Source: Bacillota bacterium
GTDB taxonomy: Bacteria > Bacillota > Clostridia > Christensenellales > Christensenellaceae
Assembly (NCBI GenBank): GCA_023408315.1
Contig: JAEYKI010000015.1
Location: 62,001 to 126,000 of the forward strand
Direction: 5' to 3'
Length of the DNA: 64,000 nt
Of the stretch, positions 50,283 through 59,096 are shown in pieces; position 1 is the stretch's first letter; each line of letters starts with the position of its first letter. The notes beneath the pieces are model-generated. The model did no database searches. It had not been told where the DNA came from and saw nothing but the letters and a program-made list of their open reading frames with translations. The translations under genes and the position numbers were made by a program.

Positions 50283-51440
50283 TCAGCCTTTGGATGCAAA
50301 TTCTTTCAGCAGTTCCAGGGCGATGATGTTGCGCTGGATCTGGTTGGTGCCTTCGTATATCTGGGTGATTTTGGCGTCGCGCATCCGTTTTTCCACGGGA
50401 TATTCCTTCATATAGCCGTAGCCGCCCAGAATCTGAACGGCGTCGGTGGTAACCTTCATGGCCACGTCGGAGGCCATTACCTTGCAGAGCGCGGATTCTT
50501 TGGAGAAGTTTTTTTCGCCCGCGTCAATCACACGGCAGGTCTGGTATACCAGCGCGCGGGAAGCCTCTATCTGGATGGCCATGTCCGCCAGAATATGCTG
50601 CACCGCCTGGTTGTCGCAGATGGGTTTGCCAAACTGCACGCGCTCTGTGGAATATTTAAGCGCTTCGTCAAACGCGCCCTGGGCGATGCCAAGCGCCTGC
50701 GCCGCAACGCCAGGTCGGGTGCGGTCCAGGGTTTTCATGGCGACAATAAAGCCCATGCCTTCGCGCGCCAGAAGGTTTTCCTTGGGTATGCGGCAGTCTT
50801 CAAACACCAGCTCTTCTGTGGAAGAAGCGCGGATGCCCATTTTGTTCTCCTTTTTGCCAAACGAGAACCCGGGCGTGCCTTTATCCACCAGAAAAGCGGA
50901 AAATCCGCGCGCGCCTTTGGCGCGGTTTGTGCAGGCGATCACCGTGTAGATATCCGCTTCGCCGCCGTTGGTGATCCACTGCTTGGTGCCGTTCAGCACG
51001 TATTCGCCGCCGTCCAGCACCGCTGTGGTCGCAACGCCGGCCGCGTCGCTGCCCGCGTTGGCTTCGGTGAGGCCGAACGCCGCCAGCTTTTTACCGGAAG
51101 CAACATCCGGCAGGTATTTGGCTTTCTGCTCGTCCGTGCCAAACAGGATGAGGGGGAAGATGCCAAGGCCGGTGCCGGCAAACGCGAGCGCGATGCCACC
51201 GCAGGCGCGGGAGAGCTGCTCCACCACCAGAGCCATTTCAAAAATGCCACCGCCAAGGCCGCCGTATTTTTCTTCAATGTACACGCCGCACAGGTCGGAC
51301 GCTGCCAGAATTTCAACGATATCGTGAGGAAATTTGCCAAGTTCATCATATTCGATCGCGACGGGAGCGATTTTTTCGTCTGCGATTTTAGCCGCAAGTT
51401 CCTGGATCATCTGCTGCTCTTCCGTTAGAAAATAATTCAT
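50283..51440 (-). CDS. acyl-CoA dehydrogenase (butyryl-CoA/enoyl-CoA reductase type)
   Basis: A 385-residue flavoprotein starting MNYFLTEEQQMIQELA behind AAAGGAGAG; an in-frame upstream extension to 51509 is untranslated by this choice. Markers are the FAD loop AFGLTEANAGSDAAG, WITNGG, ERVQFGKPI and the C-terminal YGYMKEYPVEKRMRDAKITQIYEGTNQIQRN with the catalytic Glu. With EtfAB it should form a Bcd-Etf or CarCDE type complex that reduces an enoyl-CoA with NADH and bifurcates electrons to ferredoxin. The ferredoxin-bearing EtfA favours the CarCDE type; the chain length of the acyl group is not readable. Confidence 0.93.
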   Translation of the reverse strand: MNYFLTEEQQMIQELAAKIADEKIAPVAIEYDELGKFPHDIVEILAASDLCGVYIEEKYGGLGGGIFEMALVVEQLSRACGGIALAFAGTGLGIFPLILFGTDEQKAKYLPDVASGKKLAAFGLTEANAGSDAAGVATTAVLDGGEYVLNGTKQWITNGGEADIYTVIACTNRAKGARGFSAFLVDKGTPGFSFGKKENKMGIRASSTEELVFEDCRIPKENLLAREGMGFIVAMKTLDRTRPGVAAQALGIAQGAFDEALKYSTERVQFGKPICDNQAVQHILADMAIQIEASRALVYQTCRVIDAGEKNFSKESALCKVMASDVAMKVTTDAVQILGGYGYMKEYPVEKRMRDAKITQIYEGTNQIQRNIIALELLKEFASKG

Positions 51441-51679
51441 TTTTCTCTCTCCTTTAATGATTTCAAAATACCGTGTTGAATAAAGAAAATAATAGCGTTT
51501 TATCTGCAAGTCAGTAAGTTAAAGTATAAAACAAATTATTTTTGAATGCAATAATGAATCCGGTTTAGCCGGAACTGGCAACATATTGTCAAAAATACCA
51601 ATCAAAAACAGGCAAGCCGGATATATAGAAATTGCGCTACCAATTCAATATAAAATTATTGAATAACAATAAAATTTTA

Positions 51680-51708
51680 TTGACATATTAAATGACGTCA
51701 GGTATAAT
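51680..51708 (+). promoter_or_regulatory. consensus promoter of the DUF2975 operon
   Basis: Perfect TTGACA, 17 bases, perfect TATAAT, about 28 bases before the first ATG. TGACGTCA, a perfect 8-base palindrome, sits in the spacer and could be an operator. Confidence 0.9.
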
Positions 51709-51736
51709 CTAGACAAATAGCAAAGGATGGAAAACT

Positions 51737-52183
51737 ATGAAAGATAAGCGGTTTATTCTGGTGTTGAATGTGCTGAATATTGCGTTGATTATTTTAATGA
51801 CAGGCATTGTTTTTATATTGGCCGCGCTGCCGTTTCAATTGGATCTTGTGCAGCAATATTTTATATTTGTTGCCCCAGCGATGATTTTTTTCTATGCTGC
51901 CGGGGCTTTGCTTTTCTGGTTTTTTTGCCTCTTGCGGATTATGATTTTATCCGTAAAAAAAGATGCGGCCTTTACCATGCAGAATGTAGCCAGGCTGAAA
52001 ATTTTATCTGTTCCCCTGCTTTTGTTGGCCTGCGATTTTGGTTATATCCTGTTTTATTTACCGTCTTTTTCTATTGTCTTATGCATGGTTATTCTGGTTC
52101 TGGGCTTCTTTTGCTCGCTGGTACTCAGTTACCTGGTCCACAAGGCCATTGCGTATAAAGAAGATTCGGACCTGACGATATAG
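51737..52183 (+). CDS. DUF2975 family membrane protein
   Basis: A 148-residue protein with four membrane helices (about 8-31, 45-69, 88-107 and 111-134) and short loops, of the DUF2975 type. Such proteins are nearly always followed by a small YozG/XRE-type DNA-binding protein, as here at 52194, and the pair is thought to act as a membrane-linked regulatory unit. The function is otherwise unknown. Confidence 0.78.
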   Translation: MKDKRFILVLNVLNIALIILMTGIVFILAALPFQLDLVQQYFIFVAPAMIFFYAAGALLFWFFCLLRIMILSVKKDAAFTMQNVARLKILSVPLLLLACDFGYILFYLPSFSIVLCMVILVLGFFCSLVLSYLVHKAIAYKEDSDLTI

Positions 52184-52193
52184 GGAGGGCGTT

Positions 52194-52403
52194 ATGGCGA
52201 TCATTGTAAATTTGGACGTAATGATGGCAAAGCGAAAAATGAGCCTGAACGAGCTTTCTGAGAAAGTGGATATCTCCCTGGCCAATCTATCCATCCTGAA
52301 GAACAATAAGTGCAAGGCGATACGGTTTTCCACATTAAACGCGCTTTGCAGGGTTTTAAACTGTACGCCGGGCGATTTGCTCGAATACGGCGACGAGGAG
52401 TAA
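52194..52403 (+). CDS. small XRE-family DNA-binding protein (YozG-like)
   Basis: A 69-residue helix-turn-helix protein: KRKMSLNELSEKVDISLANLSILKN is the HTH, and STLNALCRVLNCTPGDLLEY the closing helices. This HTH_26 form is common beside DUF2975 genes. The start follows GGGAGGGCGTT. It probably regulates its own operon, possibly at the TGACGTCA palindrome in the promoter. Confidence 0.9.
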   Translation: MAIIVNLDVMMAKRKMSLNELSEKVDISLANLSILKNNKCKAIRFSTLNALCRVLNCTPGDLLEYGDEE

Positions 52404-52406
52404 AAA

Positions 52407-53972
52407 ATGGAACCACAAGTTGATACGCAAAAAGTTGACGGTAAAAATCAGCTTCTGTTTGCTGCTGTTATTACGGCCGCATTTCTGGTACTGCTTTATG
52501 GAAGCGCATTTAAAGGCATTCCAATGGGCATAAACATATTGCTGTTTATAGCTGTGTGCTACGGAAGCATGCTTGCCTGTTTTGATACCTTCCGCACGGT
52601 GCTGCGGGAGAGCGTTTTTCAAACCATAGCGGTTGTGCTTCTGGGGATCACGTTTGTGCTGTATAACAACCTGATTCTGCTGACCATAAACGCTTTTTTG
52701 ATCATTATGATTGTTGGGGCGCAATACCGCTTTATGCTGAAACTGCAAAAAGACCCCCTGTATTCCGTTGAAATTATACGGGACGCTTGCGTCGTTTGGT
52801 TTGGTTATTCGTTTGCCGGGCTGCCGGGCGCTTTTAAGGCCATGGGCAACGGCAAATCTTCCGGCGGCGTTAAAGGCGTTGTTATAGGCGTTGCAATTGC
52901 CATTCCCGTGATAGCCGCCGTGCTGGCCCTGCTGGTTTCGGCGGACGCCGCATTTTCCCAGATACTTAAAAGCACGTTTCAGGACCTGGATGCCGGCGAC
53001 GCGGTAGGGTATTCCATTGTGGGTGTGCTGCTTTTTATATGTGCCTGCGGCTTGTACCATTCACTTAAAAACAGAAAACCAAACATAGCTCCGGCGCAGC
53101 CCAGGCTTTGGAACCTGAACAAAATTGCCATAACGCTGGTGATTGCCTGCATGGACGTGGTTCTCGGTCTTTTTGCGGCGGTGCAGTTTGGATACCTGTT
53201 TTCCGGCAACGTACCCGCGGGATTCACATACGCGGATTATGCGCGCAGCGGATTTTGGCAACTTGTAGGTGTTGCGGTGATTGTTGCGGCAATTGTGTTT
53301 TTTGTGCAAAAATCTTCCCAGGTTCGCGGCAAAGATGGCAAAGCTGCTAAAATACTGCTTACGGTGCTGTGCGCGCTTACGGAGATTGTGCTTGTGTCCG
53401 CGTTCTGGCGCATGATGATGTATGAGCAGGCGTTTTTGTTCAGCATTCTGCGTATATTCACCCAGGCGTTTATGGTGGCAACCGCAGGTGTTTTTCTGGT
53501 GCTTGCCGTCAGCTTTTGGGCGCCGGATTTCAAACTGAAAAAGTGGATTTTTATTGTGGGAATTGCTGTATACCTGGGGCTTAATTTTATGAACCCGGAC
53601 GCGTTTATTGCGCAGCAGAATGTTGGCATACAAAAAGACAGCGCGGATATGCGCTATATTTCCGAGCTTTCTGCGGACGCGCTTCCTTTTTGGGCGGATC
53701 AAGCCAATGAACAGATTGACAAAGTTTTGAGCGATGGGTATGGAAAAGACGAGTATTTGGCGGATACGAACAATTTTTTAATCAGAAGCCTTGGCCCCAT
53801 AGAAGAAGGACTCGGCAAAGCGGAAACCTGGCAGTATTTTAACATTTCCAGAGAAAGCGCAAGGAGTTTGGTTTCTGCGGAGAGATATCTGCGCGCAAAG
53901 ATCAAACTGAACGAGCTGCAAAATATGCCTTTAAGTTACGGCGAACAGCCGGAACAATATGATTTGCCGTAA
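52407..53972 (+). CDS. DUF4153/DUF4173-type multi-pass membrane protein
   Basis: A 521-residue protein with about eleven to twelve membrane helices and a soluble C-terminal segment after about residue 400 that has SADMRYISELSADALPFW, a feature of DUF4153 and DUF4173 proteins. It starts after GAGGAG, three bases past the XRE gene. Its function is not known; it is often under control of an upstream small regulator. No enzymatic motif is visible. Confidence 0.75.
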   Translation: MEPQVDTQKVDGKNQLLFAAVITAAFLVLLYGSAFKGIPMGINILLFIAVCYGSMLACFDTFRTVLRESVFQTIAVVLLGITFVLYNNLILLTINAFLIIMIVGAQYRFMLKLQKDPLYSVEIIRDACVVWFGYSFAGLPGAFKAMGNGKSSGGVKGVVIGVAIAIPVIAAVLALLVSADAAFSQILKSTFQDLDAGDAVGYSIVGVLLFICACGLYHSLKNRKPNIAPAQPRLWNLNKIAITLVIACMDVVLGLFAAVQFGYLFSGNVPAGFTYADYARSGFWQLVGVAVIVAAIVFFVQKSSQVRGKDGKAAKILLTVLCALTEIVLVSAFWRMMMYEQAFLFSILRIFTQAFMVATAGVFLVLAVSFWAPDFKLKKWIFIVGIAVYLGLNFMNPDAFIAQQNVGIQKDSADMRYISELSADALPFWADQANEQIDKVLSDGYGKDEYLADTNNFLIRSLGPIEEGLGKAETWQYFNISRESARSLVSAERYLRAKIKLNELQNMPLSYGEQPEQYDLP

Positions 53973-53992
53973 TCAGGCCCATTCCCCACTGC

Positions 53993-54019
53993 AACCCCAA
54001 ATGCAAGACTTTTGGGGTT
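53993..54019 (+). terminator. terminator after the DUF4153 gene
   Basis: AACCCCAAA pairs with TTTGGGGTT around a nine-base loop, followed by TTTGG. Confidence 0.8.
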
Positions 54020-54119
54020 TTTGGTTTTAAAATTCAAAAACTACATTATATTAATAAAGCATAGTTCTATTCGGAATACTTTGTTTTTGATATGCCAATA
54101 AAAGCAAGGAGATAAAGCC

Positions 54120-55523
54120 ATGGTAAAGCCCACCTGTATTGAAAAGGTAGCCGCGTTTGAGATACTGGATTCAAGAGGCAACCCGACGGTAGAAACGGAG
54201 GTTACGCTTGCAAACGGCGTTACCGGAAAAGCCGCTGTGCCTTCCGGCGCTTCTACGGGCGCGTTTGAGGCCGCCGAGTTGCGGGACGGAGACTCTAAGC
54301 GGTATTTGGGAAAAGGCGTGCTGAGGGCCGTGGGGAATGTGAACGGCGTGATTGCAGACGCCATACGGGGCATGAACGCGCTGGACCAGGCGGGGGTGGA
54401 CCGCACTATGATTGCGCTGGACGGGACGGCAAACAAATCCAGGCTGGGAGCAAATGCCATTTTGTCCGTTTCGCTGGCAACGGCAAAAGCGGCGGCGCAG
54501 GCCTTGGGTATTCCTCTCTACAGATATATCGGCGGCGTACAGGCGCACGTTCTTCCTGTTCCCATGATGAATATTTTAAACGGCGGCGCGCACGCCGGAA
54601 ACAACATAGACGTTCAGGAGTTTATGGTGATGCCGGTTGGCGCGCCTACCTTTGCGGAAGGCCTGCGCTGGTGCGCGGAAGTGTTCCATAGCTTAAAAAA
54701 AGTATTGTCCGGCCGCGGTCTTTCCACCTCTGTAGGGGATGAGGGCGGTTTTGCCCCAAACCTTGCAAACGATGAAGAAGCGCTGGACGCAATACTGGAG
54801 GCCATACAAAACGCAGGTTATGCGCCGGGCAGCCAGTTTAAGATTGCCATGGATCCCGCAACCAGCGAATGGTACAGGGAGGACGGCACGTATTATTTAC
54901 CCAAGAAGCAGGCAAGAATTACTTCCGCGGAACTGATAGAATATTGGACCCGGCTGGCGGAAAAGTATCCCGTTATCTCTGTTGAAGACGGCCTGGCAGA
55001 GGAAGACTGGGAGGGCTGGAAGCTATTCACCCGCAAGCTTGGCGGAAAAATTCAGCTTGTGGGGGACGATTTGTTTGTGACCAACACAGGCAGGCTGAAA
55101 AAGGGAATCTGCCTGGGGGTGGGCAATTCCATCCTGATTAAGTTAAACCAGATAGGGTCGCTTACGGAAACGCTGGACGCGATTGAGACGGCCCGGCGCG
55201 CCGGGTATACAGCCGTAATCTCGCACCGCTCAGGGGAGACGGGAGACACGACCATTGCAGACCTGGCGGTTGCGGTATCGGCGGGGCAGATAAAAACCGG
55301 AGCGCCTTCCAGGGGGGAGCGGGTTGCCAAATACAACCGCCTGCTGTACATTGAGCGGGAACTTGGTTTCCACGCGGTATACGGCGGCATGAATTCATTT
55401 TACAACCTTTCAAAAAAAGAAGCTGTATCCGCTTATGAAAACGGGGAAGTTCCGGGCTCGTATATTTTATCGGCGGGGTATGCCCAGGATACGGTTTTCA
55501 TGGCAAAGAAACAGGAAAAATAA
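54120..55523 (+). CDS. eno: enolase
   Basis: A 467-residue enolase (2-phosphoglycerate to phosphoenolpyruvate). Markers are EILDSRGNPTVE, the SGASTG loop, LPVPMMNILNGGAHA, SVGDEGGFAPN, VEDGLAEEDW, the Mg2+ ligand region VGDDLFVTN, the catalytic Lys in ILIKLNQIGSLTE and SHRSGETGDTTIAD. The usual protein ends near GMNSFYNL; here an in-frame tail of about 38 residues follows. It stands apart from gapA/pgk/tpi and lies next to a 2-oxoacid oxidoreductase. The tail has no recognised motif. Confidence 0.96.
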   Translation: MVKPTCIEKVAAFEILDSRGNPTVETEVTLANGVTGKAAVPSGASTGAFEAAELRDGDSKRYLGKGVLRAVGNVNGVIADAIRGMNALDQAGVDRTMIALDGTANKSRLGANAILSVSLATAKAAAQALGIPLYRYIGGVQAHVLPVPMMNILNGGAHAGNNIDVQEFMVMPVGAPTFAEGLRWCAEVFHSLKKVLSGRGLSTSVGDEGGFAPNLANDEEALDAILEAIQNAGYAPGSQFKIAMDPATSEWYREDGTYYLPKKQARITSAELIEYWTRLAEKYPVISVEDGLAEEDWEGWKLFTRKLGGKIQLVGDDLFVTNTGRLKKGICLGVGNSILIKLNQIGSLTETLDAIETARRAGYTAVISHRSGETGDTTIADLAVAVSAGQIKTGAPSRGERVAKYNRLLYIERELGFHAVYGGMNSFYNLSKKEAVSAYENGEVPGSYILSAGYAQDTVFMAKKQEK

Positions 55524-55584
55524 CTGCGCATGCAAAACGCCTATAACTGCAGGCGTATTTTTACGTATGGATAGGGGGAGACAG

Positions 55585-57249
55585 ATGTACAATATTTTGA
55601 TCGGCGGAGCGGCAGGCCAGGGCATAGACACAACGGCGGCTATACTGGAGAAGGCGCTGAAACGGTCTGGATACAATGTGTTTACATCCCGAGATTTTAT
55701 GTCGCGCATACGGGGCGGGCATAATTTCTCGCAGATACGTTTTGGCAGCGTGCCCATTGGTTCCCACAGCAATCGTTTGGACGGCATTGTGGCGCTGAAC
55801 GGGGAGACGGTTGAGCTGCACAAAGCGGAGCTGAAGGACGGCGGGTTTATTTTATGCGACCTGGGGATTCAAACAGACGATCCTCGCGTGATTCGGATAG
55901 ATATGGACGGAATAGCAAAGCGGCTTGGCAATCCGCGCGCAGCGGGCAGCGTATCCTTGGGAGTGATTTTAAAGCTGTTTGGCGAGGAATTGGGGCATAC
56001 CAGGGAAGTTCTGTCCGGCTCCCTGCGCGAGCAATACAGGGACGTGAATCTAAAGGCGTTGCAGCAGGGCTATGATGCAGTGGAAACAAGATACGAGCGC
56101 CAAAGCGGGAATTACGGCGGCTGGATGGTTGTCTCTGGCAACCGCGCGCTCGCGCTGGGCGCTATTGCCGCCGGGCTCAGGTTTTATTCCGCTTATCCCA
56201 TGTCTCCATCCACTTCCATTATGGAGTACCTGGCCGCCAAGGGCGAGGCTGCGGGCCTGGTGGTGGAGCAGGCGGAGGACGAGATTGCGGCCATTAACAT
56301 GGCCATTGGAGCTTCTTATGCGGGCGCCCGCGCCATGACAGGCACATCCGGCGGCGGTTTTTCGCTGATGGTGGAGGCGCTGGGATTATCCGGCATGGCG
56401 GAGATTCCGCTGGTGGTTGTGGATGTGCAGCGCCCCGGCCCGGTGACAGGGCTTCCCACCCGCACCGAGCAGAGCGACTTGAAGTTTGTTATCTCAGCGT
56501 CCCAGGGGGAGTTCCCGCGCATAGTGATTGCTATTCGCAACCATACGGACGCTTTTTATCAGACTATGCGGGCGTTTAACCTGGCGGAGGCATACCAGAT
56601 TCCCGTGATTCTTCTTTCCGACCAGTTCTTGGGGGACGCATCCGCAACGGTGGAGCCGTTTGATCCCACAAAAATAGAGGTATGCAAATCTGGATACCAG
56701 GGAGAGATTGCGGGAGAATATTTGCGCTACAGGTATACGGAGAGCGGCGTATCGCCAAGGCTGATACCGGGAAAAACAGAGCATTTGGTAACGGCTGACA
56801 GCGACGAGCACGACGAGCGCGGATGGATTACGGAATCCGCTGAAGTGCGCACCAATATGATGGATAAGCGCATGCGGAAGCTGCGGGATATAGAAATGCA
56901 GGAACCGGATTTTATTGGCCCGGATTCGTTTGAAACCCTGCTGGTTGGCTGGGGCTCCACATGGGGGCCCATTACGGAGGCAATTGGCATGCTGAACAAA
57001 AAAGAGCCGGGTAAGTACGCCGCGCTTGTGTTTGGGGACTTGATCCCGTTCCCCGGCAGCAGGCTGGCGGAAAAGGCGGCGCGGGCAAAAAGGATTATAA
57101 ATGTGGAACAGAATGCTACAGGCCAGCTGGCCGGTTTAATTCGCGAACAAACAGGTATAAAGTGTGGGGAGCACATTTTGAAATACGACGGCAGGCAGAT
57201 TACGGGTGAGGAAATTGCCGCCCGCATATGGAAGGGGGAACTTGCATGA
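55585..57249 (+). CDS. 2-oxoacid:ferredoxin oxidoreductase, fused gamma-alpha subunit
   Basis: A 554-residue protein in which an N-terminal gamma domain (about 1-185: ILIGGAAGQGIDTTAAIL, DFMSRIRGGHNFSQIR) is joined to the alpha domain (from about 195: NRALALGAIAAGLRFYSAYPMSPSTSIME, GTSGGGFSLMVEALGLSG, PTRTEQSDL). It forms, with the beta subunit, a CoA-dependent 2-oxoacid oxidoreductase of the KorAB/VorAB class that yields acyl-CoA, CO2 and reduced ferredoxin. I take the ATG at 55585 behind GGGGGAG; an open frame further upstream overlaps enolase. The 2-oxoacid cannot be told apart from 2-oxoglutarate, indolepyruvate or branched-chain acids. Confidence 0.92.
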   Translation: MYNILIGGAAGQGIDTTAAILEKALKRSGYNVFTSRDFMSRIRGGHNFSQIRFGSVPIGSHSNRLDGIVALNGETVELHKAELKDGGFILCDLGIQTDDPRVIRIDMDGIAKRLGNPRAAGSVSLGVILKLFGEELGHTREVLSGSLREQYRDVNLKALQQGYDAVETRYERQSGNYGGWMVVSGNRALALGAIAAGLRFYSAYPMSPSTSIMEYLAAKGEAAGLVVEQAEDEIAAINMAIGASYAGARAMTGTSGGGFSLMVEALGLSGMAEIPLVVVDVQRPGPVTGLPTRTEQSDLKFVISASQGEFPRIVIAIRNHTDAFYQTMRAFNLAEAYQIPVILLSDQFLGDASATVEPFDPTKIEVCKSGYQGEIAGEYLRYRYTESGVSPRLIPGKTEHLVTADSDEHDERGWITESAEVRTNMMDKRMRKLRDIEMQEPDFIGPDSFETLLVGWGSTWGPITEAIGMLNKKEPGKYAALVFGDLIPFPGSRLAEKAARAKRIINVEQNATGQLAGLIREQTGIKCGEHILKYDGRQITGEEIAARIWKGELA

Positions 57250-58097
57250 GTGTACGGGAGTTTTGCACATACGATACTGCCTGGTGCCCCGGCTGCGGCA
57301 ACCACAGCATACTGGAGTGCCTGAAGGCGGCTTTGGAGCAACTGGAACTGGAACCAAAGAATGTTCTGGTGGCGGCGGGTATTGGCCAGGCGGCAAAAAC
57401 GCCCCAGTATATTGGCGCAAACTCGTTTTGCGGGCTGCACGGGCGCTCGCTGCCTGCGGCAATTGCCGCAAAGATTGCAAACGAATCGCTGACGGTGATT
57501 GTGGATACCGGTGACGGGGATTCGTATGGCGAGGGCGGCAACCACTTTATTCATACCGTGCGCCGGAATGTGGATATTGCCCATTTTGTGCACGACAACC
57601 AGGTGTATGGCTTAACCAAGGGGCAGGCCTCGCCCACCACCATGGAGGGCATGGTTACGCCCGTGCAGGTGGCGGGCAGTATGAACGAGCCCATCAATCC
57701 GGTACTGATGGCAATAGCGGCCGGGGCCGGATTTGTGGCAAGGGCGTTCAGCGGCAACAGGGAACACCTGGTTTCCATGATGAAGCAGGCGATTGCGTAT
57801 AAGGGTTACGCGCTGGTGGATATTTTGCAGCCCTGTGTGAGTTTTAACAAACTTAATACCTTTGCCTGGTACCAGAAGCGAGTATACGAGCTCCCGGAAT
57901 CATACAGCCCGGCGGATAAGATTTCCGCTATGCAAAAGGCCATGGAGTTTGAGGACAAAATACCCATCGGCGTGCTGTACAGGGAAGAAAAACAAACATT
58001 CCACCAGAAAAATCCGGTTTTGCGGGGCGGGGGGCTTCTGCTGGGCAGGGAAACCGCGCCGGAAGCCGTGCAAAGTCTGATTAATGAATGTATATAA
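57246..58097 (+). CDS. 2-oxoacid:ferredoxin oxidoreductase, beta subunit
   Basis: A 283-residue TPP-binding subunit. Cluster cysteines are in WCPGCGNHS and QPCVSFN; the TPP/Mg2+ motif is DTGDGDSYGEGGNHFIHTVRRN, with HDNQVYGLTKGQASPTT following. It overlaps the alpha subunit stop by four bases (ATGA). No separate delta (ferredoxin) subunit is seen, as is usual for the KorAB form. It probably hands electrons to a soluble ferredoxin. Confidence 0.93.
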   Translation: MSVREFCTYDTAWCPGCGNHSILECLKAALEQLELEPKNVLVAAGIGQAAKTPQYIGANSFCGLHGRSLPAAIAAKIANESLTVIVDTGDGDSYGEGGNHFIHTVRRNVDIAHFVHDNQVYGLTKGQASPTTMEGMVTPVQVAGSMNEPINPVLMAIAAGAGFVARAFSGNREHLVSMMKQAIAYKGYALVDILQPCVSFNKLNTFAWYQKRVYELPESYSPADKISAMQKAMEFEDKIPIGVLYREEKQTFHQKNPVLRGGGLLLGRETAPEAVQSLINECI

Positions 58098-58128
58098 ATG
58101 TATTGTTTATTAAGGGAGGATTGAAACA

Positions 58129-58683
58129 ATGAGTGTAAAAAATGCAATGACGGCAGATTTTCTGCATTCCGCTTACGGCGGGGAGAGTATGGCGCATATG
58201 CGCTATCTGATTTGGGGCGATATGGCCAAAAAAGAAGGGTTCCCCAACATCGCAAAGCTGTTTGAGGCAATCTCCTGGGCAGAGCGCGTGCATGCGGGAA
58301 ACCATTTCCGAGAAATTGGCGGAGAAATTGCGGACGCAACGGTAACGGCAGGCGGCGTATTTGGCCCGGGCAGAACGGTGGACAACCTGGGCGGCGCAAT
58401 GGCGGGCGAGTTGCATGAGGTGGAGCAGATGTACCCGGTTTATTTGAACGCAGCCAAATTTCAAAATGAGCCGGGCGCAGAACGTTCGTTTCATTTTGCC
58501 CTGGAGGCGGAAAAAATACACGCGAAACTGTTCAAAGACGCACAGGACGCGGCCAGGGGCGGCAAGGATTTTGAGATGGAAAGCGTATATATCTGCCCGG
58601 TATGCGGACATACCGTGTTGAATGAAGCGCCCGGCCAGTGCCCGGTATGCGGCGCCAAGAAAGATATGTATGTAAAGTTTTAG
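58129..58683 (+). CDS. rbr: rubrerythrin
   Basis: A 184-residue non-heme iron peroxidase. The N-terminal ferritin-like four-helix bundle has Glu and His ligands (GGESMAHMRY, WAERVHAGNHF, GELHEVEQMYP, ALEAEKIHAKLF), and the C-terminal rubredoxin domain has YICPVCG and GQCPVCG. It reduces hydrogen peroxide in anaerobes. The ATG follows GGGAGGATT. It is monocistronic, downstream of the oxidoreductase genes. Confidence 0.95.
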   Translation: MSVKNAMTADFLHSAYGGESMAHMRYLIWGDMAKKEGFPNIAKLFEAISWAERVHAGNHFREIGGEIADATVTAGGVFGPGRTVDNLGGAMAGELHEVEQMYPVYLNAAKFQNEPGAERSFHFALEAEKIHAKLFKDAQDAARGGKDFEMESVYICPVCGHTVLNEAPGQCPVCGAKKDMYVKF

Positions 58684-59096
58684 GCATGTATATGGGCTTG
58701 CTCCGGTGACGCTGCTTTTTACATTAAAGAAGGAACGAAAGTTTAAAGAACATTACCTTTTGGCATATGCAAGGAGCTTTACAATAGGTTTGAACAGCGC
58801 CCGTTACCAGCGGGCGTTCAGGCCGCTGACAAACCCCAACTACTGCGTTATTTCTGTGCTTACTCCTCAGCGTAGGATGTCTACGCTTGCGTCGTAATGC
58901 TCGAAATGCCTTGTATTTGGAGCTTTCAGCGGCCTTCATATAGTTTGAAAATTGTGCTTCTGGTGTTTTTTTCAATCATTATGAACTTTGTCATCAAGCT
59001 GAGCGCCCGCTAACCAGCGGGCGCTGTTCGTTGTTGCTAAAGTATCATGCATAAATCATTTTGAATATACTGATTGTAAAAGAAAGGAGACTGAAT
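58684..59096. other. gene-free stretch holding a MITE-like element
   Basis: The 413 bases between rubrerythrin and the coat-like gene have no convincing gene. A short frame at 58706 has no ribosome site. Most of the stretch is the inverted-repeat element listed separately. Confidence 0.6.
58792..59029. mobile_element. possible MITE-like element with 12-base terminal inverted repeats
   Basis: The 238-base segment begins GAACAGCGCCCG and ends with its exact complement CGGGCGCTGTTC. Each end is also a small hairpin (CGCCCG-CGGGCG). It carries no transposase. I see no clear target-site duplication, so an alternative is a structured dispersed repeat. Confidence 0.5.

Noticed and set aside
58706..58897. 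63-codon frame after rubrerythrin
   Set aside because: It starts without a ribosome site and runs into the inverted-repeat element, so it is not a gene.
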